Source: an uncultured Christensenella sp.
Lineage (GTDB): Bacteria > Bacillota > Clostridia > Christensenellales > Pumilibacteraceae
Length of the DNA stretch: 64,000 nucleotides
Assembly (NCBI GenBank): GCA_949948895.1
Contig: CATLHE010000009.1
Coordinates: 1-64,000 of the forward strand
Direction of reading: 5' to 3'
This document shows, piece by piece, positions 51,579 to 60,551 of this stretch. Every line of letters starts with the position of its first letter. Positions within the stretch are counted from its first letter, which is position 1. The notes beneath the pieces are model-generated. The model was not told where the DNA came from and ran no database searches. It worked only from the letters and a program-made list of their open reading frames with translations. Position numbers and translations under genes: made by a program.

Positions 51579-52184
51579 ATGAAAGATCCTCGGATACTTG
51601 ACAGTCTTACGCACGGAATGTATGTTCTCACCGCCAACGGCGGCGGTTGTGTCGTCGACGCCGTTTCACAGATAAGCATAGGCGACCATCCGCTCGTTTC
51701 GGTCGCGGTAATGAAAAAGAATTACACCAACGAGCTTATCAAAAAGAACGGCACGTTCGCGCTTTCCATACTCGGGACAAATACCGACTCGTCGGTCATT
51801 CCCACGTTTGGCTTTAAGTCGATGCGTGAAACCAATAAGTTTGAAAAAGCCGACGTCACGCAGATCCTCGGATTAAACGTGATAAAAGGCGCGCTCGGAT
51901 ATTTGATCTGCGAGAAAGTCGACGAGATCGATAACGATACTCACACGCTTTTTATAGGCAGGGTAGTCGAGTGCGATGTTACCAACGCGGGCGAGCCCAT
52001 GAGCTACGGATATTACCGCGAGCATAAAGAGGAGCTTACGAAAGTAAAGACAGAAAGCGGCAAAACCGCTTGGGTGTGCACGGTGTGCGGCTACGTATAC
52101 TACGGCGACGAATTGCCCGCCGACTACGTTTGCCCGATATGCGGCGTAGGCGCGGACTTGTTCGAGAAAAAGTCGGACGACTGA
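51579..52184 (+). CDS. Flavin reductase-rubredoxin fusion (high-molecular-weight rubredoxin)
   Basis: Residues 1-155 are a flavin reductase-like FMN domain ([36 protein letters not shown]) and residues 164-201 a rubredoxin with CTVCGYVY and [11 protein letters not shown]. The same fusion in Moorella (Hrb) is reported to pass electrons from NADH to flavodiiron proteins that remove oxygen or NO. A partner flavodiiron protein is not in the window. GGAGG precedes the ATG at 51579; an upstream in-frame extension overlaps prfA and has no start signal. A bidirectional terminator follows. Confidence 0.92.
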   Translation: MKDPRILDSLTHGMYVLTANGGGCVVDAVSQISIGDHPLVSVAVMKKNYTNELIKKNGTFALSILGTNTDSSVIPTFGFKSMRETNKFEKADVTQILGLNVIKGALGYLICEKVDEIDNDTHTLFIGRVVECDVTNAGEPMSYGYYREHKEELTKVKTESGKTAWVCTVCGYVYYGDELPADYVCPICGVGADLFEKKSDD

Positions 52185-52208
52185 AAAACGCCCTAAATAT
52201 TTTGCAAG

Positions 52209-52239
52209 AAAAAATCCGAACAATGCGTTCGGATTTTTT
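52209..52239. terminator. Bidirectional intrinsic terminator
   Basis: AAAAAATCCGAA and TTCGGATTTTTT form a perfect 12-bp stem around seven bases, between the converging flavin reductase (+) and nifU (-) genes. Confidence 0.92.
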
Positions 52240-52273
52240 GTGCCTTGATGTTTAATGCTTATCGTCGCGCTGT

Positions 52274-52699
52274 TTATTCATGGCAGTGCGCGCACGACTC
52301 TTCGGGAAAGAGCGAATGGTCGTACTCGATGCCGTTGCGGTCGTAATAGTCTTTTATAGCCGCTTTTATGGCTTCTTCTGCGAGAACGGAGCAGTGGAGC
52401 TTGTGCGCGGGCAGTCCGTCGAGCGCTTCGGCGACGGCTTTATTCGTCAGTTCCAAAGCTTCGGAAATGGGTTTGCCCTTTATCATTTCGGTAGCCATCG
52501 AGCTTGACGCTATCGCACTGCCGCAGCCGAACGTATTGAACTTGACATCGGTTATGATATCGTTTTCGATCTTGAGATAGATCTTCATAATGTCGCCGCA
52601 CTTGGCGTTGCCTACTTCGCCAACTCCGTCGGCGTTTTCGATCTCACCGACGTTGCGGGGATTGCGGAAGTGATCCATTACCTTTTCACTGTATAACAT
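52274..52699 (-). CDS. nifU: Iron-sulfur scaffold protein NifU/IscU-type
   Basis: This 141-residue scaffold receives sulfur from NifS and assembles Fe-S clusters. The three cluster cysteines are Cys34 (NAKCGD), Cys59 (TFGCGSAIASSS) and Cys103 (LHCSVLAEEA). An extra CAHCHE motif ends the protein, as in several clostridial forms. It overlaps the upstream nifS by 14 bp, forming the minimal clostridial nifS-nifU operon that would serve the many Fe-S proteins of this window. Confidence 0.95.
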   Translation of the reverse strand: MLYSEKVMDHFRNPRNVGEIENADGVGEVGNAKCGDIMKIYLKIENDIITDVKFNTFGCGSAIASSSMATEMIKGKPISEALELTNKAVAEALDGLPAHKLHCSVLAEEAIKAAIKDYYDRNGIEYDHSLFPEESCAHCHE

Positions 52700-53873
52700 A
52701 GTTGCGTTTGCCCTCCTGTAAGTCTTTCCATACCGGCGACATCGCGCGAAGCTTGGCTACGACGTCGGCAGTCGATTTGATGATATATTTTACGTCCGAT
52801 TCGGTATTGTCGGCGGCGAGAGTAAGTCTCAGCGAGCCGTGCGCTATTTCGTGCGGTCTGCCTATTGCGAGCAGTACGTGACTGGGATCGAGCGAGCCCG
52901 ACGTGCACGCCGAGCCGGACGACGCGCATATTCCCGCGTCGCTCAAAAGCAGTAAAAGTCCTTCGCCCTCTATTCCCTCGAAGCAAATATTGACGTTGCC
53001 GGGAAGACGGTTTTTTGCGTCGCCGTTAAGCACGGAGTGGGGAATAGCGAGAAGCCCTTGTATAAGTTCGTTGCGAAGCTTGATAAGCTTTTTCGACGTT
53101 TTGTCCATAGTCGATATCGATTCGGTAAGCGCCGTCGCCATTCCGACAATAGCGGGCAGATTTTCCGTGCCTGCGCGTTTTCCGCGCTCTTGCGCGCCGC
53201 CGTTGATAAAAGGCGAGAGCGCGACGCCGTTGCGTACATAAAGCGCGCCTACGCCTTTCGGTCCTCCGAACTTATGCGCGGAAAGCGAGAGCATATCGAT
53301 ATTGTCGTTTACTACGTTTATCGGCAGGTGACCCACAGCCTGAACGGCGTCGGTATGAAACGGTATCTTGTGTTTTTTGCATATAGCGCCGAGTTCGGCA
53401 ATCGGCTGCACCGTGCCTATCTCGTTGTTTGCATACATGACCGTCACTAGCGCGGTGTCGTCCGTGATAGATTTTTCGAGATCGGACGGCTTTACTATGC
53501 CGTCGGCGTTTGCGGGGAGCAGAGTGATTTTAAATCCGCGTTTACTCAGTTTATCGAGAGTGTGCAAAACGGCATGATGTTCTATCGCGGAGGATATTAT
53601 ATGCTTTTTGCCTTTTTTCTCGCCGAGCTCGGCGCAAGAAATTATGGCTTGATTGTCCGATTCGCTTCCGCCCGACGTAAAGTATATCTCGTTGGGTTTT
53701 GCGCCCAAAGCGTTTGCCACGGTCTTTCGCGCGGAAAAAAGCGCTTCCGCAGCGACTTGACCCATTTCGTGCAGACTGGACGGATTGCCGTATATCTCGC
53801 TCATGTACGGCAACATGGCTTTTATCGCCGCTTCGCTCGTTTTTGTCGTTGCGGCATTGTCAACGTATATCAT
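52686..53873 (-). CDS. nifS: Cysteine desulfurase NifS/IscS-type
   Basis: This PLP enzyme takes sulfur from cysteine. The 395-residue protein begins MIYVDNAATTKTS, has the pyridoxal Lys in LSAHKFGGPKGVG and the catalytic Cys loop CASSGSACTSGSLDPSHV. I chose the Met at 53873, with GGAGAAG upstream; the longer frame lies in the leader and promoter. No Rrf2/IscR gene is adjacent, but a small palindrome lies just downstream of the promoter. Confidence 0.96.
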   Translation of the reverse strand: MIYVDNAATTKTSEAAIKAMLPYMSEIYGNPSSLHEMGQVAAEALFSARKTVANALGAKPNEIYFTSGGSESDNQAIISCAELGEKKGKKHIISSAIEHHAVLHTLDKLSKRGFKITLLPANADGIVKPSDLEKSITDDTALVTVMYANNEIGTVQPIAELGAICKKHKIPFHTDAVQAVGHLPINVVNDNIDMLSLSAHKFGGPKGVGALYVRNGVALSPFINGGAQERGKRAGTENLPAIVGMATALTESISTMDKTSKKLIKLRNELIQGLLAIPHSVLNGDAKNRLPGNVNICFEGIEGEGLLLLLSDAGICASSGSACTSGSLDPSHVLLAIGRPHEIAHGSLRLTLAADNTESDVKYIIKSTADVVAKLRAMSPVWKDLQEGKRNYVIQ

Positions 53874-53933
53874 AAGTCTTCTCCGATAGTAGGTTGCGCT
53901 CGGCAGCTCGGTATCATTCGCATGCTTGCATTT

Positions 53934-53987
53934 AATTCCTACCGAATTACCATGAATTATTATACTCTTCGTTCGATATATTGTCAA
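53934..53987 (-). promoter_or_regulatory. nifS promoter with a palindrome at the start point
   Basis: On the - strand TTGACA (53982-53987), a 17-bp spacer and TATAAT (53959-53964), predicted start near 53952. Immediately downstream AATTC-5-GAATT (53934-53948) is a perfect palindrome in an operator-like position. The leader to the ATG is about 79 bases. Confidence 0.82.
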
Positions 53988-54078
53988 GCAAAATACGGAT
54001 CAAATGCTGACGAAAAAACGGGTGGCGCGGATGGAAAAGGCAACATATATAATATGGACAAAAATCGGAGGTCATGCA

Positions 54079-54609
54079 ATGTTGAGAGCTATGTCGGAAA
54101 ATTTACCTTATCCCGATCTTGCGGGCATAAAGCCCAACTTTAAAGACGCTACGGTCATTTCGCCCGCGTATGCGGATATACACAGCGAGTTGACGGCTAT
54201 TTTGCAATACATATTCCACTCGATGAGTTTTTCCGAACTTGGCGACAAACAAAATTCGGAACTGCTCATGAGCATAGCGGTAGCGGAAATGCACCATTTG
54301 CATTTACTCGGCGAAGCACTTTCGCGCTTGGGCGTGTCGCCCGTGTTTTCGCGCCGTCCGCCAAATAAATGCGAATTCTTTTCGGCGGGATGCGTGGATT
54401 ATTCCGTTTCGCCAGCGGCAATGCTTGCGTCGGACATAGCGGGCGAGTCGGAAGCTATAAGAATATATGAGTGCATACTCGCAAAACTAACCGACACAAC
54501 GCTTACCGATCTAATAAGCCGAATCATACTCGACGAGAGAATGCATCTTGCCGCGCTCAAAAAGGCGTATCGCGAGCTCGTCGGTCAAAGCTCTAAGGAT
54601 AAAGAATAA
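54079..54609 (+). CDS. Ferritin-like di-iron protein (rubrerythrin/Mn-catalase superfamily)
   Basis: This 176-residue protein is a four-helix bundle with metal ligands in order: Glu37 in HSELTAILQY, Glu70 and His73 in VAEMHHLHLLGE, Glu123 in GESEAIRIY and Glu153 and His156 in DERMHLAAL. No rubredoxin part is present. The spore-coat catalase-like CotJC group shares this pattern, but I cannot decide. I chose the ATG at 54079, preceded by GGAGG; the longer frame starts in the intergenic region. It is divergent from nifS, and a role in iron or peroxide handling would fit. Confidence 0.82.
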   Translation: MLRAMSENLPYPDLAGIKPNFKDATVISPAYADIHSELTAILQYIFHSMSFSELGDKQNSELLMSIAVAEMHHLHLLGEALSRLGVSPVFSRRPPNKCEFFSAGCVDYSVSPAAMLASDIAGESEAIRIYECILAKLTDTTLTDLISRIILDERMHLAALKKAYRELVGQSSKDKE

Positions 54610-54655
54610 AACGGCTATATTTATGCCGCTTTGATAGATTTTTCAAAAGAGAAAG

Positions 54656-54684
54656 TTGACGCGCCGCGCCCGTTGTGATAGAAT
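54656..54684 (+). promoter_or_regulatory. Sigma-A promoter
   Basis: TTGACG (54656-54661), a 17-bp spacer and TAGAAT (54679-54684), 36 bp before the ATG at 54721; GGAGG follows. Confidence 0.75.
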
Positions 54685-54720
54685 ATAATAGCCGATTACA
54701 ACGGAGGTTGCTTATTCGTT

Positions 54721-56235
54721 ATGGATCAAGAAGAAAACTATGAAGACGAAAATGACGACAGGTTCGACGAGACGGAAGAGCGGGAAAGAGCTCTTACCGA
54801 TCTTTTAATGGATATCGAAGCGTGGGACCTCGATGCGGAGTATTCCGACAAAGCCGATAAGCTATGGGAAGACTACTTCGACGAAGTGGACGGGGCTATC
54901 GACAGACTGAACGAGCATATCGAAGAATACGAAAAGAAAGCCGCAGCGTTTATGGCGGAACAGCATAAAAAAGGAACTTCGGTCGACAGCTATGTTAAAG
55001 CTCTGAGCGGGTCATCGTCGAGTAGCGGAGGTTCCGGCGGATCGAAAGGCGTGCTTAAATTGAGTAAGCTCGGTTGCGTCGTACCCATATTGTTTTTCAT
55101 GGCGATCCCTACCATAATCATTTGTATGGAAACGGGGCACACGAGTATCGGGGTGGCTGTTTTTTTTACGATATTCGTTTTGAGTTTCGTTTTTTTCGGT
55201 ATTGCGGCTGCACGCAGCAAGAGGATGAATTCGTCGCCGCTCGATCCAAAAAAATACACGTATACATACGGCAAAGTGAGCGAATGTAAACTTTCTTATA
55301 CGGTGACCGTAAACGGCGTCGCGCGCGATACTTATAAAGTCAAGGCTCAGACCGATGACGGAAAGATCGTGACCGCTAATGCGTGCAGATCGTACGTAAT
55401 AGGCGACCGGATAAGTTTGGCGGTAAAGAACGGAACGCTCAAGGCGCAGATAGTAGATGACTGCGACAGCGCCGAGACTTTGTCCGTCGAAACAAAAGCG
55501 CCCGAGAGACTGCGCGAATCGGGTTCGTTCGAGATAGTCGATATGGAAGATAAGCTCGTAGCCGAGCTCAAAGCGCGCGGACAGTCCGAGTTTGTGAATA
55601 GATATTACGAAAGCGTAAATGATATTTGGGACGAGTACCGCGGGTTCGACGACGACAAAGATATGAAAGTCCTTGCTCGCATAAAGAGCAAAATAGAACT
55701 TTTCGAGAGGCTGTATTTATATAATACCGACAAGCTCGAAAGCGAAGAAAAAGCTTCGCTCGATTCGGGCGTGAAATTACCCGAAGATACGAAAGACGAA
55801 GATAAGACGGTAAAGCAGACCGTAGCACCGTCGCTTGACGAGAGCATAAAAACTCCGCCGTATGCGCCGCAAAAGATCGAAGAGATCGAGAAGCCCGAGC
55901 CCGTTACGGCGACCGCCGATATTGTAGCTCCATATCGGATAGCGCCGACTGACGACGCTCCCGTATCGACGCCGACAGTCGAGAAATTACAAAAAACAAC
56001 AGTTGCACCCGCGACGGCGAGAGCGTCTGCTTCGGGGGCGGGAAAAACGGTCGGCGCGCCATCTCTTGCAAAAAGACAGCCGTCAAAGCCCGCAAATGCC
56101 GATGAGAGCGCCGTTGCCGACGAATCAGATAAAGAGCCGAGCGCGGCAATCCCGACCGAATCGAACGGCGCTAAACCCGATTCGGTCGATAAGTCCAAGC
56201 GCGTGATAGGTTACAAGTCCATCAAAAAACGTTAG
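54721..56235 (+). CDS. Membrane protein of unknown function with acidic N-terminus and disordered tail
   Basis: I do not recognise this 504-residue protein. An acidic helical region (1-90, many Glu/Asp) is followed by a Ser/Gly linker, two membrane segments (about 118-138 and 141-160), a soluble beta-rich domain (about 175-240, YTYTYGKVSECKLSYTV and NGVARDTYKV) resembling DUF3592-type modules, a helical part (265-340) and a disordered Pro/Ala/Thr-rich tail ending KRVIGYKSIKKR. The protein at 3529-4659 has a comparable mix of paired membrane segments and beta domain. GGAGG is upstream, though 11 bases from the ATG. Confidence 0.68.
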   Translation: MDQEENYEDENDDRFDETEERERALTDLLMDIEAWDLDAEYSDKADKLWEDYFDEVDGAIDRLNEHIEEYEKKAAAFMAEQHKKGTSVDSYVKALSGSSSSSGGSGGSKGVLKLSKLGCVVPILFFMAIPTIIICMETGHTSIGVAVFFTIFVLSFVFFGIAAARSKRMNSSPLDPKKYTYTYGKVSECKLSYTVTVNGVARDTYKVKAQTDDGKIVTANACRSYVIGDRISLAVKNGTLKAQIVDDCDSAETLSVETKAPERLRESGSFEIVDMEDKLVAELKARGQSEFVNRYYESVNDIWDEYRGFDDDKDMKVLARIKSKIELFERLYLYNTDKLESEEKASLDSGVKLPEDTKDEDKTVKQTVAPSLDESIKTPPYAPQKIEEIEKPEPVTATADIVAPYRIAPTDDAPVSTPTVEKLQKTTVAPATARASASGAGKTVGAPSLAKRQPSKPANADESAVADESDKEPSAAIPTESNGAKPDSVDKSKRVIGYKSIKKR

Positions 56236-56286
56236 TGGTTTAATACTTTTAATTTTTAAAAACGAAACGAATTTACCAAAGCGAAT

Positions 56287-57954
56287 TTATGCGTTATCGA
56301 AGACGACAGTCACCGTCGTTCCCGCGCCGAGCTTGGACGTTAGCGTGAGCTCGGCATTGTACAGTTCGCATATGTGCTTGACTATCGCAAGCCCGAGACC
56401 CGTGCCGCCGGTAGCGCGCGAACGCGATTTATCCACGCGATAGAAGCGTTCGAATATACGGCTTTGATGTTTTTGGTCGATGCCTATTCCGTTGTCCGCG
56501 ACGGTCAGTTTGGTCTTACCGTTTATGCTTTCGATTTTTATTTCGACTTTTCCTCCGGCGTTGTTATAGCGAACGCCGTTCTCGGCGAGATTTTTGATAA
56601 GCTCATATATATGCTCGCGTTCGGCTTTTACCGTTCCGTCGCCGCACGCCGTTATTTCCACATTGCGCTCGCTTGCCGCGTGCGTCAGGCTCTCTTTGAC
56701 CTCAGCTGCTATTTCCGCAAGGTCTACTTCGGCTACGTTTTCGAGTTTTACCTGAGAATTTTCAAGCTTGCTGAGATCGAGCATATCTCCCAAAAGATTG
56801 ATGACCCTGTCTATCTCTTTGCTTATGCGAGAGGAGTAGTCCAATATCGCTTGCTCTTTTGCCTGCAAAGAGATCATGTCGTTAAAACCTTTTATCGTCG
56901 TCAGCGGCGTTTTGAGCTCGTGCGAAGCATTGGCGAAAAATTCCAAACGCATTTTTTCGCTGTTCTTTTCCTGCGTGACGTCGGTGAGCACTGCTATTAT
57001 AAGATCGTTGTCGGTATAATGCACGGAGCACAGATAGTAGCGACCTATCGCTTTGAGTCCGAATATAGCGTCGTTCTTTTTTTCGGCGCAGTCGCGCACG
57101 GCATTTATGAACGCGGTATCGGCGGTCAGCGCGTCGACGGAATTACCGACAACGCCGTTTACGCCGAAAGTGTTTTCCAGGCTCTTGTTTGCGATAACGA
57201 TGTTGAGTTTATCGTCGAACACGGCGATACCGTCGCTTATGTTGGCAAGAATGTAATCGAGTTTTTGTTTTTCGTCGCGCGCGTTTAATATGCCCGATTG
57301 CAGTTTTTCGCTCAGATCGTTTATGCCGACGAGTATCTCGTTGATATCGCTGTCGCCGGTGGCGGGCGTGATCTTGCGATAAGTGCCGTTTTCTATCTGC
57401 GTCAGTCCGTATTTGACTTGTTTTAAAGGTTTTAGCAATACGTTGCTCAACAGCACGCTCGCGACGATAGAGCATACCCATACGCCGAGAAGAATGAATA
57501 TCATAGGCACTATTGACTTAACGGCGTATGACTTTATGCTTTCCGTCGGGATAGCCACCCTTATAAACATGTAGCTGTCGCCGTACGGTATTTTTTCGGC
57601 GTAGTACATCATCTCTTTGCCGAGCGTTTCGCTGTTGCGAATGACCACTTTGGGTTTGTCTATCGCCGCGGCTTTTATTTCTTCGCGGTAGAGATGATTT
57701 TCTTCTATCTCGGCGGCGCCGCTGTCTTTTATTACTTTACCGTCTGCGTCGATCAACGTGACGCGAACGTCCTCGTCTTTTGCAAAGTTTATATCACCGT
57801 CGAAATTAGCTACGTATACGGCGGTTATATCTTTTATTTTTCTTTCGTTTATGTCGCGGTTGTTGCTGTTTGTTACCATTAACCCGAACCCGAGCATGAG
57901 CGCAAGCACGATCACCGTCATAACTACGTTGTAGATTATAAGTTTGTTTTTCAT
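56287..57954 (-). CDS. phoR: PhoR-like sensor histidine kinase
   Basis: This 555-residue kinase has an N-terminal membrane segment (7-27), an extracytoplasmic domain of about 115 residues, a second segment (148-170), a HAMP-like linker, a PAS domain (about 230-330), the phospho-acceptor His345 in FFANASHELKTPL and the ATPase domain (DNGIGIDQKHQSRIFERFYRV as DNGIGI and FERFYRV, then GTGLGLAIVKHI). This is the PhoR/WalK layout of Firmicutes. It overlaps the response-regulator gene by 4 bp. The adjacent phosphate transporter supports phosphate sensing; the phoR name is by context. Confidence 0.93.
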   Translation of the reverse strand: MKNKLIIYNVVMTVIVLALMLGFGLMVTNSNNRDINERKIKDITAVYVANFDGDINFAKDEDVRVTLIDADGKVIKDSGAAEIEENHLYREEIKAAAIDKPKVVIRNSETLGKEMMYYAEKIPYGDSYMFIRVAIPTESIKSYAVKSIVPMIFILLGVWVCSIVASVLLSNVLLKPLKQVKYGLTQIENGTYRKITPATGDSDINEILVGINDLSEKLQSGILNARDEKQKLDYILANISDGIAVFDDKLNIVIANKSLENTFGVNGVVGNSVDALTADTAFINAVRDCAEKKNDAIFGLKAIGRYYLCSVHYTDNDLIIAVLTDVTQEKNSEKMRLEFFANASHELKTPLTTIKGFNDMISLQAKEQAILDYSSRISKEIDRVINLLGDMLDLSKLENSQVKLENVAEVDLAEIAAEVKESLTHAASERNVEITACGDGTVKAEREHIYELIKNLAENGVRYNNAGGKVEIKIESINGKTKLTVADNGIGIDQKHQSRIFERFYRVDKSRSRATGGTGLGLAIVKHICELYNAELTLTSKLGAGTTVTVVFDNA

Positions 57955-58616
57955 TTCAAAAAGTACCCGACGCCGCGAACGGTGTTTATTGACGCACTGC
58001 TTTCCGACAGGGCTTTACGCAAAGAGGCAATGTGTATGTCCAGCGTCCGCGTTTCGCCCAGATAATTTTCGCCCCAAACCGTGTTTATCATCGTCTCGCG
58101 CGATACCAAGTTGGGCGCGTTTATAACGAGTAGTTTCAAAAGCTCGTATTCTTTTAGCGTGAGCGTTACCGTTTTATCCGCGACCGTGACGGAATGTTTG
58201 CCTTCGTCTATATTCACGTCCGAATAGGAGAGCGCGGAATACGTGTCGGTTTTGCGCAAGTTGGCGTTGATACGTGCGACAAGCTCCAATACGCCGAACG
58301 GCTTTGCGATATAATCGTTTGCGCCCATATTCAAGCCTTTGACCTTGCTTATCTCTTCGCCCTTTGCGGAGACCATGATAACGGGTATGTTTCGCGTTGC
58401 GGGCGAGTCTTTAAGTTTTTGCAATATCGAGTAGCCGTCCGCTCCGTCGAGCATGATATCCAAAAGGATAAGATCGGGCTTGTCGTTTTTTAAAGCGGCA
58501 AACAGACTGTCGCCGTCCACAAAGCAAAAGCAGTCGAACCCCGCGCTTTTTAAAGCTACTCCGTACAGTTCGCGTATGTTTTCTTCGTCGTCAACTGCGA
58601 AAATACATTTTTTCAT
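57951..58616 (-). CDS. phoB: OmpR/PhoB-family response regulator
   Basis: The receiver domain (1-118) has acidic residues Asp9/Asp10, the phospho-acceptor Asp53 in LLLDIMLDG and Lys in VMVSAKGEE. The winged-helix domain (125-221) ends with RTLDIHIASLRKAL and VRGVGYFLK, as in PhoB/PhoP. It lies directly before the histidine kinase gene. The PHO-box-like array before the Na/Pi transporter is the probable target. Confidence 0.95.
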   Translation of the reverse strand: MKKCIFAVDDEENIRELYGVALKSAGFDCFCFVDGDSLFAALKNDKPDLILLDIMLDGADGYSILQKLKDSPATRNIPVIMVSAKGEEISKVKGLNMGANDYIAKPFGVLELVARINANLRKTDTYSALSYSDVNIDEGKHSVTVADKTVTLTLKEYELLKLLVINAPNLVSRETMINTVWGENYLGETRTLDIHIASLRKALSESSASINTVRGVGYFLK

Positions 58617-58634
58617 AGACGTACCTCACGCTTT

Positions 58635-58663
58635 ATTATACAGGATTTTCCTATCATACACAA
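58635..58663 (-). promoter_or_regulatory. Promoter of the response-regulator gene
   Basis: On the - strand TTGTGT (58658-58663), a 17-bp spacer and TATAAT (58635-58640), just before GTGAGG and the ATG at 58616. It lies in the 51-bp gap after the transporter gene. Confidence 0.7.
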
Positions 58664-58667
58664 CGGT

Positions 58668-60335
58668 TTAGGCATAAGCTTCGATTTTTATATCTTCCGA
58701 ACCCGACGGGTTTTTAATGGAGTACGCTATATTTATAAGGTGGTCCGCCGTGCGTTCGAGCTCCGAGATTATAGCGTAGAAATAGATACCTTTTTCCACC
58801 GAGCAGCTGCCTGCGTTTAGCCTTTCCACGTGTTTTTGATTGAGTTCTTTTTTGAGCTTATCCACCAGCGCTTCCGTTTCCGAAACGGAAGCAAGTCCCG
58901 TAGCGTCTCTATTGGAAAACACTTTCAAAACGTCTCCGAACATGCTTTCGACTTTGTCGTACATAAGGCGGAGCTCGCTCTGCGCCTGTTCGGAAAACGC
59001 TATCCCGAGTCCCTGCATACTTTCTGCGCGTTCCATGAAGTTTTTTGCATAGTCGCCTATACGCTCTATATCGCCGATCACGTGGTGAAGCGAGCCTATT
59101 ACTTTTTCGTCGCTTTCACCGACGCTTTGCGCCGACAGTTTGATGAGGAATGCCGCCACTCCCGTATTGATAAAATCGATCTTGTTTTCTTCTGCGTACA
59201 GTTTTTCTTTTTCGGTCGTTTTGCCCGTGCATACGGCGTTAAAGCCGCGGTTTAAGTTTTCGCGCGCTATCTCCGCCATGTTCACGACTTCTTTGACGGT
59301 TTGCTCGAGAGCGATGGACGGGGTCTGAAGTATTCTGTCGTCGATATAAAACAGTTTTAGCTGTTCTGCGTCTTTATGTTTATCGGGGATCATGACGGAC
59401 GCGAATTTTGCCAGCTGTTTGGTGAACGGTATCAAGAGCAGGGTGGTAATGACGTTGAAAAAGATATGGAACCAAGCTATCTGCATTGTCATGGCGTTGG
59501 GCGCGAGATAGCCCAAAAACATGACAACGTGCCCCGAAAGCGGCCAGATGATCGCCGCGAATACGACGGAGCCGATGAGGTTGAACATAAGGTGGATGAG
59601 CGCCGCCCGTTTCGCGTTTACCGTCGCGCCTATCGAAGCCAATAGCGCGGTCACGCACGTGCCTATGTTCGTGCCGATAACTATAAACAACGCGCCCTCT
59701 ACGGACAGTACGCCTTGCGACACGAGAGTTATTATTATACCCGTCGCCGCGCTCGACGATTGTATTAGCGCGGTGAATACGGCGCCCAATAATATAAGCA
59801 ATAACGGAAAGTCGACCGCGGCAAACAGGGAAGAGAACGCCGCGCGTATCTCTTCGCAGTTTTTCAAAGAGCCGCTCATCATGGAAAGCCCTACGAAAAT
59901 CAGACCGAGCCCCGATAGGATATTGCCGACTGTCTTTATCTTGTCCTTTCTGCCGAACAGCGTAATAAATACTCCGACAAGCGTTAGCGCCGTCGCATAG
60001 AGCCCTACGTTAAACGAAGAAAACGCGACGATAATGCCTGTAATGGTCGTGCCGATATTAGCGCCCATGATGATAGCCGTTGCCTGCAACAGCGTCATTA
60101 TGCCTGCGTTTACAAAGCCTATCACCATAACCGTTGTCGCAGAGCTCGATTGTATTATGGCGGTGACCGCCGCGCCCACGCCCACGCCCGCGAAACGATT
60201 GCCGCTTATCTTGCGGAACAGTTTTTTAAGTCCGCCGCCTGCACCGTGTTCGAGTCCGTCGCTCATCAATTTCATGCCGACCATAAATACGCCCGTGCCG
60301 GCAAGTAGTGTTATTATCGCTTCGACAAGTCCCAT
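58668..60335 (-). CDS. Na/Pi cotransporter (NptA/YjbB-type) with C-terminal PhoU-like domain
   Basis: This 555-residue protein imports phosphate with sodium. It has the duplicated transporter motif QSSSATT (62-68) and QSSSAAT (192-198), eight to nine membrane segments, and a soluble PhoU-like helical domain (about 340-545). I chose the Met at 60335 with AAGGAAA upstream; the longer frame crosses the promoter. It is 51 bp upstream of the response regulator gene on the same strand, and the DNA upstream carries 11-bp-phased repeats, so it is likely induced by phosphate limitation. Confidence 0.93.
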   Translation of the reverse strand: MGLVEAIITLLAGTGVFMVGMKLMSDGLEHGAGGGLKKLFRKISGNRFAGVGVGAAVTAIIQSSSATTVMVIGFVNAGIMTLLQATAIIMGANIGTTITGIIVAFSSFNVGLYATALTLVGVFITLFGRKDKIKTVGNILSGLGLIFVGLSMMSGSLKNCEEIRAAFSSLFAAVDFPLLLILLGAVFTALIQSSSAATGIIITLVSQGVLSVEGALFIVIGTNIGTCVTALLASIGATVNAKRAALIHLMFNLIGSVVFAAIIWPLSGHVVMFLGYLAPNAMTMQIAWFHIFFNVITTLLLIPFTKQLAKFASVMIPDKHKDAEQLKLFYIDDRILQTPSIALEQTVKEVVNMAEIARENLNRGFNAVCTGKTTEKEKLYAEENKIDFINTGVAAFLIKLSAQSVGESDEKVIGSLHHVIGDIERIGDYAKNFMERAESMQGLGIAFSEQAQSELRLMYDKVESMFGDVLKVFSNRDATGLASVSETEALVDKLKKELNQKHVERLNAGSCSVEKGIYFYAIISELERTADHLINIAYSIKNPSGSEDIKIEAYA

Positions 60336-60378
60336 AATGTTTCCTTTGCATGCTTTAATATTCGATAATTCTATTCTA

Positions 60379-60469
60379 ATGTAAAAAGGCAAACGAAACT
60401 ATCACGCTTATGTAAACTGTATGTAAAATCTATGTAAAATGGACGGCGGTCGCTTTAAAACAATGTAAA
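60379..60469 (-). promoter_or_regulatory. PHO-box-like array upstream of the Na/Pi transporter gene
   Basis: Read on the - strand, TTTACAT occurs five times. Three copies are spaced exactly 11 bp (at 60410-60416, 60421-60427 and 60432-60438), and two flank them at 31 bp each (60379-60385 and 60463-60469). An 11-bp period of 7-bp half-sites with 4-bp gaps is the layout of PhoB/PhoP binding sites. TAGAAT near 60372-60377 could be the -10 box, with a poor -35, as expected for an activated promoter. Confidence 0.75.
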
Positions 60470-60480
60470 ATTCGTATTAT

Positions 60481-60517
60481 ACAAAAAATACGGCGCGACT
60501 AAAAGTCATGCCGTATT
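60481..60517 (-). terminator. Intrinsic terminator of the fic-like/dagK operon
   Basis: On the - strand AATACGGC pairs with GCCGTATT, with an inner GACT/AGTC helix, followed by TTTTTTG. It lies 35 bp past the stop of the gene at 60552. Confidence 0.85.
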
Positions 60518-60551
60518 CCGATTGTTGTGCGACCGAATTTAATGCGCGAAT

